64,000 nucleotides of DNA, from the NCBI GenBank assembly GCA_947359465.1, contig OX375875.1:12782538-12846537 (forward strand). Reading direction: 5' to 3'. Of the stretch, positions 44,342 through 57,240 are shown piece after piece. Numbering within the stretch: position 1 is the first letter of the stretch; each line of letters starts with the position of its first letter. Below the pieces are notes generated by a model. That model made no database searches, was not told where the DNA came from, and saw nothing but the letters and a program-made list of their open reading frames with translations. The DNA comes from Metellina segmentata. Its lineage: Eukaryota > Arthropoda > Arachnida > Araneae > Tetragnathidae. The translations under genes and the position numbers were made by a program.

Positions 44342-44993
44342 AAATACAAATATTGACGACCAGCTACAGGCTCAAACCCAACAAGGCTGGTCCTTTGTTT
44401 ATGAACTCCCCAATTCCAACTGACTATCCAATTGTATCTTAAATTCATACACTCCCTTTGAATTAACTATATTCTCTGGCAACGCGTTCCAACTGTCTAT
44501 TACCCTATTAAAGTAGTAGTTTTTCCTTAAATCCCAATTAAAATGTGTCTTTTTCAATTTATACCCATGGCCCCTTGTTCTGTTATCCCTATTGAAGTTT
44601 AAGCCCTCTGTGTCCCCTTGTTTTACCAACTTGAAAAGCTGAATCAAATCCCCCCTCCTCCTTCTTCTTCTTTCCAGTGTATACATGTTTAGCTTTCTTA
44701 AACGTCCATTATAGTCGAGATTTGCTATCCCCTTTATTATTTGTATAGCTCTGTGCTGAACCCTTTCAATTAATTCTATATCCTTTCTCATATATGGAGC
44801 CCAGAATTGTACAGCATATTCTAGATGTGGTCTTACTAAACTCTTATATAACGGCAATATTATATTCTTATCCCTTGAAGTTACAGTCTTTTTAATATAC
44901 CCCAATAACCTATTAGCCTTTTTACCCGCAACTGAACATTGGTGACCCATTTTAAAATCCCTGTGAATTATCACCCCAAGATCCTTGATTTAA
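44342..44993 (-). pseudogene. Second LINE copy, 5'-truncated
   Basis: Same family as 34630-36240. The minus frame 44974-44399 (191 aa) starts at IIHRDFKMGHQCSVAGKKAN and includes RPHLEYAVQFWAPYMRKDIE, ending near the protein C-terminus; the catalytic box is lost by truncation. The 3' end is identical (GTCGTCAATATTTGTATTTG). Confidence 0.85.
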
Positions 44994-45099
44994 ATCTTCA
45001 TTTAAAACTTCTTATCTTCATTTAAAAAGCATATTACTTTTGAAATGATATTAACAAACAAAAATAATATGAAGTCTGTCTTTTCTGACCAGCATCATC

Positions 45100-45793
45100 T
45101 GAGACCTATGCCACCTCTTCAATAATTGCCTGAGCAAGTACTGCTTTCTTAAAATCTTTATTTTTTATCGCCTTCCTTGATTAATTTTGAAGCACTGTCC
45201 AACGCCTCATCCTCTTACTTACGCATAATTTTAAGTTTTTGTTCTTCTTCTATTAACTTTCTTTTTAAGGCAGCTGCTTTAAATTTTTTTCTGCTTACAG
45301 TCTTTCTTTTTCTTTTCTGTCCTCTAATTTTTCTTGTGCCGTCCGTTGTGTATCTTCTAACTAGGCATTGTGGACTTTATATGCAACCCTTCCCATATCC
45401 ATTAGCTTTGATGTGATTGACACCAAATAAGTTTGATTGTCAAAATTTGCCAAGCTACTTTTGACCGTCATCAATGCATTGAGTGTGCGTTCTGACATTG
45501 ATGCTCTGTCTCCTGTCAAAACTCTTCCTGAGGCTGAGAAGCCATGTTCAATGTCAGCACTACCATGAGAAAGTGACAGAGTAGCCATCACTAGCTATGA
45601 CACAATTGGGTATTTAGGATCCACGCCACTAATGTCTCGCAGTTTGAAGAACCAGTCCCAGTAAACATCAATAGGCTTCATTCTTTGGAGTAATTTCCAC
45701 TCATCCAGTAGTATGTTTGTTGGGACCTCCCATGGTATTGCTCTTGCAACTTCTAATACTTGCCGTACACTCTCATCACCGAGTCTCTCAAGA
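45100..45793 (-). pseudogene. hAT-like transposase, C-terminal part
   Basis: Minus-strand pieces: 45807-45595 (ERLGDESVRQVLEVARAIPW) and, after a shift, 45591-45361 (LSLSHGSADIEHGFSASGRV, then LTGDRASMSERTLNALMTVK), followed towards 45180 by a Lys/Glu-rich tail (KAAALKRKLIEEEQKLKIM). This is the end of a transposase family with a charged coiled C-tail. It continues upstream at 47656-47393, beyond an inserted element. Confidence 0.78.
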
Positions 45794-47269
45794 CATGGTT
45801 GCCACACCTTTGTCCAAAAAAATTCAAGGACTTTTAAGGACTTTTCAAAACCCCCAATTTTTTTTCAAGGACCTAAAATTTTATATTGCAACCTAAAACA
45901 AAGCATGTGGAAAAGTTGTCAATTAAAAAGAAAAATGTAAAAAATATAAAGAAACCTTCAATTTTTTTTACTTCATTTTTTAAACAACTGTCAAAAAAAG
46001 AGGAAAGGTTGTAATCAATTTTAGTTATAGTTTAAATTTCCTTTTATCACAGAACCTGTGAATTTTTTTGAAAAGTGGGTTTTGCATCTCAATGCTAACT
46101 ATCAGGCTACTTGCACACATATCGATTTCGGTCGTGCGATAAAATATTGTACGATGAATTCTTTGGTGCCATGAAGAAGAGTATGGGAGCTTGCACAGGG
46201 TTCAATCTACACACGACACAATCTCCGTTTTGCTCATGTACGCAGTCACTACAACAGACGGCTGTTGTGGTTTATTTTGTTTGAGAAACAAACAAATCCA
46301 AAGTTTTGACTGTCATTATGGCTTTTTTATGCTCTAGTCCAAGTTTCTATAGTCACGATCATTAAAGATAGTAAAAATTGCAGCAGATATGAAACCTGCA
46401 GAAAATTTTACAAGGATACCTTAAATGTGCTTTGCTGTAAATGAATAATTTTTCAATTGTAACTTTTATATTTTCGTAATACGAATTCGGCCTCATTTGA
46501 CGAAGATATTCATCATGAACACAAAAAAAAAAAAAGTGTATTAGATGTTTTCTATCTTTATGATCGTTTAAGATAGAGTGAACATGTTTACGGATTCGAA
46601 ATCTGCAGAAAATTTTACACCAGACTGATACCTCAGGTAGTCCGAATTTATGCAAAGCCCGAATTCTGCACGTGCTTGAAGAATCTTCCTCATTTTACGA
46701 AAACAGATAATTCAGTAATCCAAAACTGTTAAGTTTCCATTCTTGTACGTACGACGTCAATTGTACAATGATGACTATGTAAAAGTGGAGAAAAAACAGT
46801 GACTCCCTTCAAAAACCTTAATATTTTCTTTGTATTTCTTCATAAATCTACGAGACCACTTTAAAAAATGTTCAGAGGCGGAACTCTTTCATGTGTTGTA
46901 TAGTTTATGCAAAAAAGTGATGGGATGATGTGTCAATGAAACATGGTTTATGACCTTGTGTGTGTTTATAAATATATCATGTGGTTCATGTATATATCAC
47001 CAAATTGTGGTTGTTCATATATATATAACGTTATGTCAAAGCACATAACACCTCAAAATGACGCTCAAATTGCGCACCTGATGTGAAGGAAACTAGTTTG
47101 GACACAAGTTCAACGCAAGACAAATTTACACAATTATGTTCAAGTCAAAAAAAAAAAAAATCAAGTACTTTCAAGGACTTTTTACGAAGTTTCGTAATTT
47201 TCAAGGACTTTCAAGGGCCCCTAGTTAATAAAAAAAATACAAGGACTTTCAAGGACCGTGGGAACTCTG
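45794..47269. mobile_element. DNA transposon of CAGGGTTCCCAC type, uninterrupted copy
   Basis: Starts CATGGTTGCCACACCTTTGT and AATTCAAGGACTTTT; ends TTTCAAGGACCGTGGGAACT followed by CTG, i.e. CAGAGTTCCCACGG inverted. The interior matches the copy at 34498-37305. It splits the hAT-like transposase pseudogene. A target duplication was not clear. Confidence 0.78.
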
Positions 47270-47299
47270 GAGGACCAAGACAGGATAAACTTTAGAAAA

Positions 47300-47660
47300 C
47301 AGGAGATATGAACTAAAGGAGGGCTTCTTAGAAAGACATTTAACACTAGCACTGTAATGCTTCCGAGCCCTTAGAAAAAAGAAATTACTTTCCTACTCTT
47401 TCACATCATTCTGAAGTGCTTTAGAAATTTGATCTCCAATCACAATATCAGCCAGAAGCAACAGTTTCTGAGAGGACATATATTCCATTTCATCCATCTT
47501 CAAATCTCGAATAAATTTCTCTTTGTAGATCCTACCTAAAATTGTTCTTATTAACAATTCAATTTGAGAATGAAGGTTATGCATTAGGGGTACCTTTTTC
47601 AGAAGAAATTCAGTCACGCGATTATATATACTCGCACTTGATACGACAAATATCATCTTT
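47300..47660 (-). pseudogene. hAT-like transposase, fragment upstream of the inserted element
   Basis: Minus frame 47656-47393 (87 aa) has YNRVTEFLLKKVPLMHNLHS, which in the related family precedes the C-terminal part found at 45793-45100. It belongs to the same broken gene. Confidence 0.6.
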
Positions 47661-49141
47661 GGCCATCATAGTTTATTTTCTAAGTAAATAAACAAGTTTC
47701 GCATAGCCTAGTCTTTGTATCATGTTTGTCTTCTATGGTAGAATGTAGTGAAGGAAATATTTTCGCACTGCAATCCACTGTTCAAGCAACCTTTCAGCAG
47801 CTGGCTTTAGGCTTAGCCACCTGCTTGATGAAATAGTGAGATGGGAAGTTTCCAAGTCTCAATGAATTTGTTTGAACGTTGACCAAAAGTTAGACCACTG
47901 ATAAAAAAATCTGTGAATAGAAAAAACTAGTTCAGACACATCTTCCCGAAGTTTCAAAGCCGAATCTCTTCTTCCTATAACGAATTTCTTAGCACCAGGT
48001 TATGTGACCAAGGGTGTTGTGGGGAAATTCGATGGAACAGGGTTCCACAGCCTTTATGCAAATTACAAAGAAAGGAAACTATATTCTGCTGCTCCGTATT
48101 TAGAGGGCTGCTATTGGTTATTTGATGGCAAGAATATTTTATTTTGTGATACTTGAGGCTCCAATTTTTTTTCACGAATTTTTGCAGCTAGCGCCAGCCA
48201 TAGGATCACATTACAATCGCCTGAAAATAAATATTAAAAAAAGATTCGATTTTGGTGGAAACACAGGGTTTATTCAGAAGGGAGAGGGGAATTGTTATCC
48301 CCCTTCTGAATGATGCTCAACTGGCATACCTGCCATGGAGGAAACTAGCATGGACAAGTTCCAATGCAAGACAAAATTACACAGTGTGTACTAGGTTGAC
48401 ATTTGACTTTTTTAGAGGATAAAAATGAATTTTTTTAAATTGCACACAAAAAATTGTTTTCTCCAAGTAGAATTTAAGCACCTGAGAAAGTGACTAAATG
48501 TCAAAAAAGTGACAAAAGAACAAAAGTGACAATAAGTGATGTGTTATAAGCCCTGAAGAATTTATGCAAAAATGGATGATAAAAGAGAATGTCTCCACCT
48601 CTAACAACAACCAACATTTTTGACAACAAATAGGATTCTGTATATGAAGATCAACATTGTAAAAATATTAAGGTATGATTAAAAATAAAAAGTAAAATTA
48701 AAATATTTGTCAAGAACTTAAAAACAATAAATGGTAAAGGTAAAATATGTTGGTTAATACGAATACAAAACATAAACTATACAAGAATTTATGCAAGCAT
48801 GGACAATAAAAAAGAAAATCACATCTAACAATAACCAAATGCTTGAGTATAAGAAAGTAAACAAATGAGAGTGAATATGTGATCCTCAGCTATGAAATGA
48901 TTGTTCATTTCCTTCCAAGCACATGCGTAAATATATGTGACACCATTGTAAATAAATGTCAGTTTCGTCTAGAAAAGCTCACCTTTGCAATCTTACATCA
49001 TCCAATAAAAACTATACAATTTAAAAACTAATTTAATAAAATGCAGATATGTATCAATGAGAGAGTTCAGTTGAAACAGGGGGTACATTAATTCTAGACT
49101 ATTTTAATTGAGAAACTTTGGAAAAATGCAAAAATACCCAC
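47661..49141 (-). other. BET1 intron 3, left part
   Basis: Mostly unique AT-rich DNA; 47661-48200 may be further decayed transposase. No exon seen. Confidence 0.45.
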
Positions 49142-49198
49142 CATTTCTCTAAGCATCTGATTCTGCGCCCTGACTTCATGGCCAATGTCGATTGTTAA
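49142..49198 (-). CDS. BET1: BET1 Golgi SNARE, exon 3 (57 nt)
   Basis: Encodes LTIDIGHEVRAQNQMLREM (residues 39-57), the middle of the SNARE helix. Acceptor TTCTCTTTTAG lies before 49198 and donor GTGGGT after 49142; phase 0 at both ends. By alignment with other Qc-SNAREs, Q50 is the central 'zero-layer' glutamine that pairs with the other three helices in the fusion complex. At 19 codons it escapes ordinary open-frame searches. Confidence 0.93.
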
Positions 49199-49812
49199 CT
49201 AAAAGAGAACATGTGCTTGGTTTAATAGCCTATTTACAGTACATTGAGAATATTTTCATTGCTGAATCAAAATCCTAAATGAAATAAACTATGCCAATAC
49301 AAGTATCTTAACAGTGTTTCAAGTTAAGTATGTTGAGACAGGGAAATAATATTTTAGAAATAAAAATAGTCAAACTGAAGTAATTGAAGTTTCAGGATGA
49401 ACTATGAATATATTTTAAAATATCTAAACCAATATCCAAAATATTAAACAAAGTAAAACAATTTAAATTTAACAAAACAAAATCCTCTCAAAATTTTGAA
49501 AACCTATTTATTTGATTGCTGTAAGAAAAGCATATCATTTTCCAAAATTGTTACGTTTTAAACAGGGTGTCTACCAAATTTTGGAAACTTAATTTCATGA
49601 CTTTTACATAACTTGGTACTAACAAATTTCATGACCTTAACTTGTATAAATATGTAAATTTTTCTAATAATTCCAAACATTATAAAATAATCATTTATAA
49701 ACTTAACATTATTTAAAAAATTATTTTTCGTATATTTAGCCTTTCACTGAGAAATATTCAGTGGTTGTGTGCATATCTCCAAACCTATCCATTTACTTCA
49801 CACTTAAACATA
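49199..49812 (-). other. BET1 intron 2, near exon 3
   Basis: AT-rich, no feature recognised. Confidence 0.4.
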
Positions 49813-50270
49813 TCTCTCTATATTAAAAAAAGTTACCGCCGTCGCCGCAGGATTGTAAACTGTGTTGTTTAGCTTGATTCTTAGATGGTTTCCCTAGAAA
49901 GTTGGATCAGAAAAATATGAAATTAATAAGGTTTGTTCTTCATCGTGTTCCCGGGATAATTGTACAGATATTTTTCCAATGTGGTTATTAGTTTAGGGTT
50001 TATTAAGAAACAGAGTTGAAAAAGCAAAATTTCTTCCGCGAGTGAGCAAAGCGAGCAGGGGGAAGCCCTCGCTGTGACGTCATTGACCGGAAAGTCAAAT
50101 CAGGATTATGTTAATTAATTAGATAGTTTCGCTGTCCAGGAGATTCACTCTGCGAAAGCAATGTTGGTTTGCGAATCAAACCAAATGGAATCTGTGAAAG
50201 GAATGTTGGTTTGTAAAGCAAACCAAATGGGATTGGCAAGCATAAGCAAGCAGGGGGCGGAGCCCCCTAG
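49813..50270 (+). mobile_element. Helitron-like element in BET1 intron 2
   Basis: Starts TCTCTCTATATTAAAAAAAG after A and ends AGGGGGCGGAGCCCCCTAG, a hairpin finishing in CTAG, then T. GTGACGTCATTGACCGGAAA is shared with the copy ending at 54803. Confidence 0.68.
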
Positions 50271-50419
50271 TGCAATAAAATTTAAATAGCCATGCACTAA
50301 GTAACGAAAATGTAGATTACTACATTAAAAAACCAGGGGTGCAGAATATGTTCAAATGTGCGAACAAGGTTCAGGTGAAATTCAGGCAGCTGCAGGCATG
50401 AGAATGCAAAATTTCAAAA

Positions 50420-50523
50420 AAGAGGAAAATTTATTGCCGCCGTCAGATTGAAAACTCCCCTTTTTAGCTTGATGCTTATACGTACGAAACTAACATGGTT
50501 TGTTGTTGGGGCGGACCCCCTAG
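50420..50523 (+). mobile_element. Short Helitron 3' end
   Basis: Contains TTATTGCCGCCGTCAGATTG, related to the start of the previous element, and ends GGGGCGGACCCCCTAG before T. The 5' limit is uncertain. Confidence 0.5.
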
Positions 50524-51297
50524 TAAGTCTGACGATGTTAAAATTTTTACAATGCATACATAGGCATTCTAACATCACGATATATTGTGATGTTAACCAT
50601 GCATTTTATACATAGTAAAAGCAAAACCTTGTTCCACATCACCATATATATATATAATTTTTTTAAGTTCTTTTTTTCCTTTGCTATAGAAAATTGTGGT
50701 AGGAAAAAATTAACAAATAAAGATCTGCATTGTGTATTTAAGAAATAATTTGGTGTAAAATTTTCCGCAGATTTCAAATCCGTTGAAGAGATATATTCAA
50801 TTAAAAAATAATTTGTTTAAAGAAAATCATATTTTAGGTAACAATCTAAATTAAAATTTTCCGCAGATTTCACATCCATTGAAATTTTTATACTCTATCT
50901 CTAACGGTCTAGAAGAAAGAAAAAGAACTCACCCCAGTTAAAAGATTTACCGACTGGCTCGAAAATCATTCCTTCAAGCAAAATCAAGACGGAAACGAAA
51001 GAAAAAAAAATTTATCCGCGTTCTGTCAGATGAAAAAAATTTGGCATGGTTCCAAGGTTTGACTGCAAGGTCACGTGGGTGGGAAAAGTCCTCTGCGTTT
51101 AAAGAACCAGGTAGAGAATAAAACTATTAAATTAATTTTAAAATCTTCTAGATAAAATTTTAAAAATTTGCCACGACCCAAAAATTGCAAAAAATTTGGA
51201 CTACCTATGTGCCAAATCTCATTGCTATAAATGCCATAGAATCGTCAGGATTTTGCAGCCGCGAAAAAAACAAATAATAAATTTATGATAGTAGAGA
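50524..51297 (-). mobile_element. Helitron-like non-autonomous element, copy 3
   Basis: On the minus strand begins TCTCTACTATCATAAATTTA at 51297, with the same lead (CAAAATCCTGACGATTCTAT) as the copies at 31270 and 39016. GATTTCAAATC modules lie at 50756 and 50855. The 3' limit was not found. Confidence 0.55.
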
Positions 51298-52256
51298 CAA
51301 GGATGATGATTTAAAACAAGATTTTGCATATACATGTATGTGTGTTCCACACACCATATATGCTCAAGTAGAGATTCAAAAATTAGCTTATTTAGAAGGA
51401 GAAAAACTTCAGTATAAATAGAAATAAAGGGGCATTCAATTCCTCTAAGTAATGATGACGGCATATATGACCTAGATTGCCACAGAAGTTCGCAACAAAC
51501 AAGGATGCAAACTAATTGATAGTAACAAGAAACAATAATGGGATTTTGGGATTCAACTTAAAATTGAAAAAAAAAATCAACTTTTGTTTTGAAATTTTTA
51601 AATTATACTGAATTTTAATTTCACTAAAAAAGGAATTGGAATGTCATCTTTAGGATACAAATGGTTTTTTGAGAAATTCCTCATTTATTAAAAAGAAATG
51701 AAAACAGACCGTTAAAATCCCAGATTTTGCAAAACTATTTTGTTGTTTAATACTCTTAAGGAAAAAAAATTAACTAATTAAAATAATGTAATAAAAAAAA
51801 TAGAAAAAATTCAGCAAGTAGAGAAGAATTATTCGCTCCCTCGCAGTTGGAAACTTTAATTTTTCAATCTTTATATGTGTGACCTGTGACGTTTTTCCCG
51901 GAAAAAAAACAACGCCGAAATAAAAAAATTAACTATCACAAGAGATTCTCATTAGTAAGCCTTTCATCGCGGCATCGAAAAGCTACATACCATAGTGGAA
52001 AATCCTACATGCGCTTAAATAAACATCGGAATTGTTGTGTCGATCTAAACCAAAACTAAGACCTAAATTTTCCCCAATGATGCTAAAAAACACGACATTT
52101 CTGCTGGAAATACTGATTAGGCAACTCAGATATCAAAAATGCGCTAAAATAGCATAGAAATCGTTGGCGCTGAGCGACAACATCGTGACACCGGAAAACA
52201 GCGAGATCGGGGAAAATCGCGATGTCACGATAACCGCGAGATCTGCGGCAGCTAAT
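51298..52256 (-). other. BET1 intron 2, no feature recognised
   Basis: AT-rich intron. Near 52180-52240 are ATCGCGATGTC words that recur beyond the next element (52990-53090), so that element may have inserted into an older repeat. Confidence 0.45.
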
Positions 52257-52970
52257 GCTACGGTTTCATAAGAAAGCGGAGCCGTTATCTAGCTGTGGAT
52301 GACGTCACTAAAACGTTGTTTATACAAACAGAGGGCGTTGGTTTAATAGGGAGCGTTGTTTGTGGGCGTAACGAAAATTAGCGGAGCCGCCATTTGCATG
52401 ACGATCGTCAAAGTGGTCTCAAACAGTTGGGGAACGTTTTTTTCCCTGTAGCGGCAGCATTTGATTTCCCGCTCAAAGCAATTCGAGCGGAGGGAAGCAA
52501 AACAAACAAAATTTTTTGATTAGCATTGTTTAGATTTTTTTTTAATCAGGATCGTTAAAGATAGATTGAAAATTTCAACAATTTGAAATCTGCGGAAAAT
52601 TTTACATCATATCAGTACCACAATTGTGATTTTCTTTAAATAAATAATTCATTATTTTACAAATGGTAAATAATTTAAACAGAAATCTGGTTTTGGTATC
52701 GACCTGGCGTAGAATTTTACGCTGATTTGAAATCCGTTGAAATTTTCACTCTATCTTTAACGATCCCGAAGCTAGAAACTTGGACTAGAGAATAAAAAAG
52801 CTTTGTTTTGTTTACCACGCCAGCCGTCTGTATTGCCCAATTCTCGGCTGTATTTTGTCCGTCTAAGTTGACACCTCTGTTCTGTTAAGACGGCCGCCTA
52901 GTTATGCCTGCGGCATTATGACGTATCACAGCTGCTAGATAACGGCTCCGCTTTCATAGGAAACAGTAGC
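52257..52970. mobile_element. Inverted-repeat element, 714 bp
   Basis: Left end GCTACGGTTTCATAAGAAAG, then CGGAGCCGTTATCTAGC, matches the inverted right end with three mismatches in about 37 bases. The interior holds two GATTTGAAATC modules in opposite orientation (52571, 52709). Related to 21003-21778. Confidence 0.8.
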
Positions 52971-53114
52971 TTTAAGGATAGCTGTGTAAGATCGGAAAAA
53001 ATCGCGATGTCGCGATACATCGCCATTGTGAAAATCGCGAAACCGATGTGGCGATGTCGACCTCACACCGGTTTTTCACGATGTATCGATACATGGACCA
53101 GGCCTACCCCTTAG

Positions 53115-53610
53115 TACTCAAAAACGTCACCAGGTCATCCGGTTCTTCAAAGCTTGGAATATACTCTCTTTTACTAGAAACACTAATGATATCATATTCT
53201 TAAAAACGGCCAAAATCACGTTAGAAAAACGCAAAAAATTACCGAAAAAGAAAAAAAAAACATGAAAAAAAAAACCCACAAAAAGCGGAAATCTGGAAGA
53301 TTCTCATGCCTGAGCCTGCATCGACGCGATTTCAGGAGTGAACCATATATGACGCGGAGTTGCGGATTTTCGATGCTTTAGCGGAGAAACTCCGGAAATT
53401 CCGGAGCACTTGGCAACTCTAAGTATATAAAAACGTCTCTAGAACATCCGGTTTTCAAAGCTTGAAATATACTCTCATTGGCTAGAAACACTGTTGATGT
53501 CATATTCTAAAAAACGGCCAAAATCACATTAAAAAAAACCAGCGGAAAATTACTCAAAAGAGGAAAAAACATGGAAAAAAACACAAAAAGCGGAAATCCG
53601 CGGAAGATTC
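53115..53610. repeat. Direct duplication of about 190 bp
   Basis: About 53115-53310 and 53425-53610 share CATCCGGTT, CAAAGCTTG, AATATACTCTC and AACGGCCAAAATCAC in the same order, with moderate divergence. Confidence 0.7.
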
Positions 53611-54589
53611 TCATGCCTGGGCAGCTGTGAGGAAATGTTTGCCCAAGTTTATAAAAAAAATTTAATAATCTACAAATTCAACTGTCATCAGTGACAATCA
53701 AATATTTTGTCTAGCGACTATAGTTATGCCCCCCCCCCTTTATTTATTTGCAGCGAAGAATGAATTTTCAAATGGTTTCATCTTCATGTTTTACTGAAAT
53801 TGGCATATATGAAGTCAAATGTGATTGATAACCTTCACAAAGAGACAGGAAGTCTGCCATTTCTTGGTGACAATTTATATAATCCATCAATGTAAAATTA
53901 TTTTTTATTGGAATAAATATAAGCTGTTCTTTAATTTGTAAGTAATGGCCTTAAAGAGAGTTCTTAATCATCTACATTGTACCCTAATAGTCGCTTAAAC
54001 TGGAATGAAAATACAGGGACGTTTTCGGGGCAATTTCGGACAAAAGAAATTGCATTCTGGTGTGTCCCCTTAAACATTTTCTGCACCCCTGAAAAAAATA
54101 CACAGCATTATAATCTATGCACTTTTTTCTATATTTTAATAAAACCAAACCTGTCCTACACACCACTACAAATCTGATTTAATGATCAATCACACACACA
54201 CACACAAAAAAAAAAAAAAAAACAGATTAATATGTTGATTTTAGTCAAAAAGGTTAAGTTTTTCTTTAACACTTGGATTTTTACATATCGTAGATGTTTT
54301 TTTGATACTGTCTGCTTCAATGAGTGTGATTAATATGGTAATATGATTTTTTGCAACAAACTCCTCCAATGTTAGTGTGACACAATTAAATTTAATGGTA
54401 TTTCCTAGCACTATTCAAGGAGAGCAAAACACTCCATTGGCAATACGGTTATGCAATGGTAATTTGTTAAGCCCTTTTAAATATAATGTAAGTAAAAATT
54501 TATTATCAGAGCGAAAAGCAAATACAACGGATTCTTTTACGCCTTTGCAGATTGCTGCAACATCAAAACCAATCGTCAAACCAACAAGT
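53611..54589 (-). other. BET1 intron 2 with a microsatellite
   Basis: A (CA)n run followed by poly-A lies at 54190-54223. An open frame at 54377-54592 has no recognisable content and leads straight into the Helitron 3' end, so it may be part of that element. Confidence 0.45.
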
Positions 54590-54803
54590 TAGGTTATTGC
54601 GTAGCAATCCACGGGGGTCGGCGAGCGTAAGCGAGCAGGGGGTGAAGCCCTTGCTGTGACGTCATGGACCGGAAAGTGAAATCAGGATAATACAAATTAT
54701 TCAGATAGTTTCACTCTGCGAAAGGACTGTTGGTTTGGGAAGCAAACCAAATGTCATATGTAAAAGGAGTGTTGGTTGGCGAGCAGGGGGCGGAGCCCCC
54801 TAG
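54590..54803 (+). mobile_element. Helitron 3' part
   Basis: Shares GTGACGTCATGGACCGGAAA and GTTGGTTTGGGAAGCAAACC with 49813-50270 and ends AGGGGGCGGAGCCCCCTAG before T. The 5' limit was not found and may lie near 54180. Confidence 0.65.
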
Positions 54804-54967
54804 TACATAAAATAAATGCAACTAAAGTGAGGAGTTTCCACTCCCATGAAGTTTTTCTAAGGTGTTGCATGGTTTTTAAGATGCGGAATAAATTTTCCGA
54901 ATTTTAACACAAAATATAATTTGCATTACTTGTTAGTTTACAAATATTTCCAGAAAGAGTAGAATAT

Positions 54968-55560
54968 ACGAGGGCTGTTCAATAAAGAATGATCATAAAT
55001 TAAGAAAAAAAATTTCTGTACTAATCCTCCAAATTTTTATGGTCTTTCTCAAAATACTCCCCATTACATGCAATGCACGACTTATCCCACCGCTTTTATA
55101 GTCTTCAAACATATGCAGGAAGCCATTTTTTGACAGGTCCTTCAAAATTGCCTACGCAACTTCTACCATTGCCTGTGATGATGAAAACCGCTTTTCCCAG
55201 AGGTGTTTCTTCAAATTCAGGAAAAGAAAAAAATCGTATGGTGCTAAATCATGATTATGTGGAGGATGCACACATGCATATATGGGAATACACGACTCTC
55301 CCCATAATCTTTTCTGTAGCATCAGACTTCAGTTGACGATTTTTTAAGGCGAAAACAAAATTTCAATGCAGTATATTGCACATGGCGTGTCACATCCATT
55401 TTTGCCGCAGGCGAAAGTAAAACTAGGTGTTCTTGGCCGGCTGCAATGCCTCAGCAATGACTTCATTGCCGTGAAACTTGCATTATTCATTACTTTCAAT
55501 TTCAGGTTGGTTGGCATTTTATGGAACAAGGGCAATATTTGGCAAAACTGCACCAAACTC
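54968..55560 (-). pseudogene. Decayed mariner-like transposon fragment
   Basis: The plus strand opens CGAGGGCTGTTCAATAAAGA, a mariner-type inverted end. Minus-strand pieces near 55000-55130 (KSCIACNGEYFEKDH; EGPVKKWLPAYV) look like the C-terminal end of a mariner transposase. Stops and shifts are frequent and no right end was found. Confidence 0.6.
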
Positions 55561-57240
55561 CAAACACAAGACAGTGGCTAGTAAAAAACATTATGGGGGG
55601 GGGGGAAAGAGGGATTAAGGATAGAGTAGTGGAATGAAAGCAAGAAAAAAAAATCACTTGAGTATCTTAGGAATACAGATCCTTGTCTTTACTAAACAGC
55701 AAACCCAATGGGGCAAGAAAAGATCACTTGACTACTTTGGGACCATGAAGACTGTACACCTAAAGGAAATGTGCCCCGAGGGCTTTGAATTAAAAGCAAT
55801 TTTTTAGATGTTTTCAGTGTCTTTTCGGTTATTTTCTAAGATTGGTTAGGGCATTATCGTTTTCATTTCATCCTGGGTTTTAGTCAAATTTTTGATGAAA
55901 CATTCTCTAATCATTCAGTCTTTTCAAATGATTCATCTGTCGGCAACTGGTGCCAAAAAATACTTGACCCAACACTTCAACAAAAAACAAATCCTTAATG
56001 CTTTTCTTTTTGTGTTTGAATCATGGTCATTAGAAGAGAAGGTAGACTGGAGAGTTTTCTGTAGTCCCGAAAGAGGAAAACAGAAGATACATTTTATTGT
56101 TAGATCTTTATATTGTTAACTGAAAGGAAATAGTGTTTCTTGAATTATGATATCTATGTCAGTAAAGCTTTTAGAACCTCCTTCACAAAAAACATTACAA
56201 CAAACTTTGGAGATCCAAATTTTTGGTTATACGTTACCAGCAATGTGCTAAATGCAGGCATTGTATATGCCTAGAAAATTCATAGAATTAGTGACATTTC
56301 CAAGCAAAGAATGAAATGTATGTTATTGTAATATACTCTTTACTTTCCCCAAGTGTTACATACAATACATAAGATTTATAAGGACCTAGACATTGTACAG
56401 AATGACACATAATATTTGGGTTAAGTATGGAAAGAGTGCCTGGAAAATGCCTTTATTCAAAAGACAAAAATAAAATAAATAAAAAAGTACAGTACCAGGA
56501 CTGCTATAAAAAAATACTAAATCTTGCTCAACCATTCCGATAGAGTACAAGATAGTGTCTGCTGCATGATTTGAACCAAGAATGAAATGCAAATGACAAG
56601 AGTACTCGATACTTTTCAGTTGAAATGAACCTAAAAGTCACAGGTCTTGCCATATGACAATTGAATATGCCATTGAAGGAGTACTTTATAGGTATTCCTT
56701 TGACATTGCATAGAATACCAAGGAAAAGTTTAAAATAATAAGGGTTTCATACTTTGACATCTAATTTACGGCTTTGTATAAATTTATTGGCATTGTATAC
56801 AATGCCTAATTTTACACATCAATGGTAACATACACATATAAAAACACATTTTTTGTTTTGAGACAGTTTGTGAAAGAAAATATCTTGTGAATCAAAAGAG
56901 CATTCATTCAACTTTTAGTACATCTTTAGGTCCACAATATTTGAGACTCAATCATAACAATTTCAATTTAAAAGTTCCTTTCTTTTGTTGACGAATAAGA
57001 AAACTATTAACTAGCATTAACATTTACACAACAAAACTAATTAATTATCCAATTTTCACAAAACAAGTTGTGTGTGTAAGGAATCATTCTGTAACAAAAT
57101 CGAATTTAAAACTCTTGTATTTTCCATTAAGAAATTATTTAAAACACATATATAAAAGAACAAAATATGAAAGTTTTAAAAATTCCTTTGCCATAGTAAA
57201 CAATTGTGCTCGTGTGATATGTGTTGCAAGACATACATAC
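55561..57240 (-). other. BET1 intron 2, unique sequence
   Basis: A poly-G run at 55595-55604. The open frame at 55892-56119 (75 aa) is unrecognised. No repeat terminus seen. Confidence 0.45.

Noticed and set aside
55892..56119. 75-codon plus-strand frame in BET1 intron 2
   Set aside because: No recognisable domain and no splice context; length is compatible with chance in AT-rich DNA.
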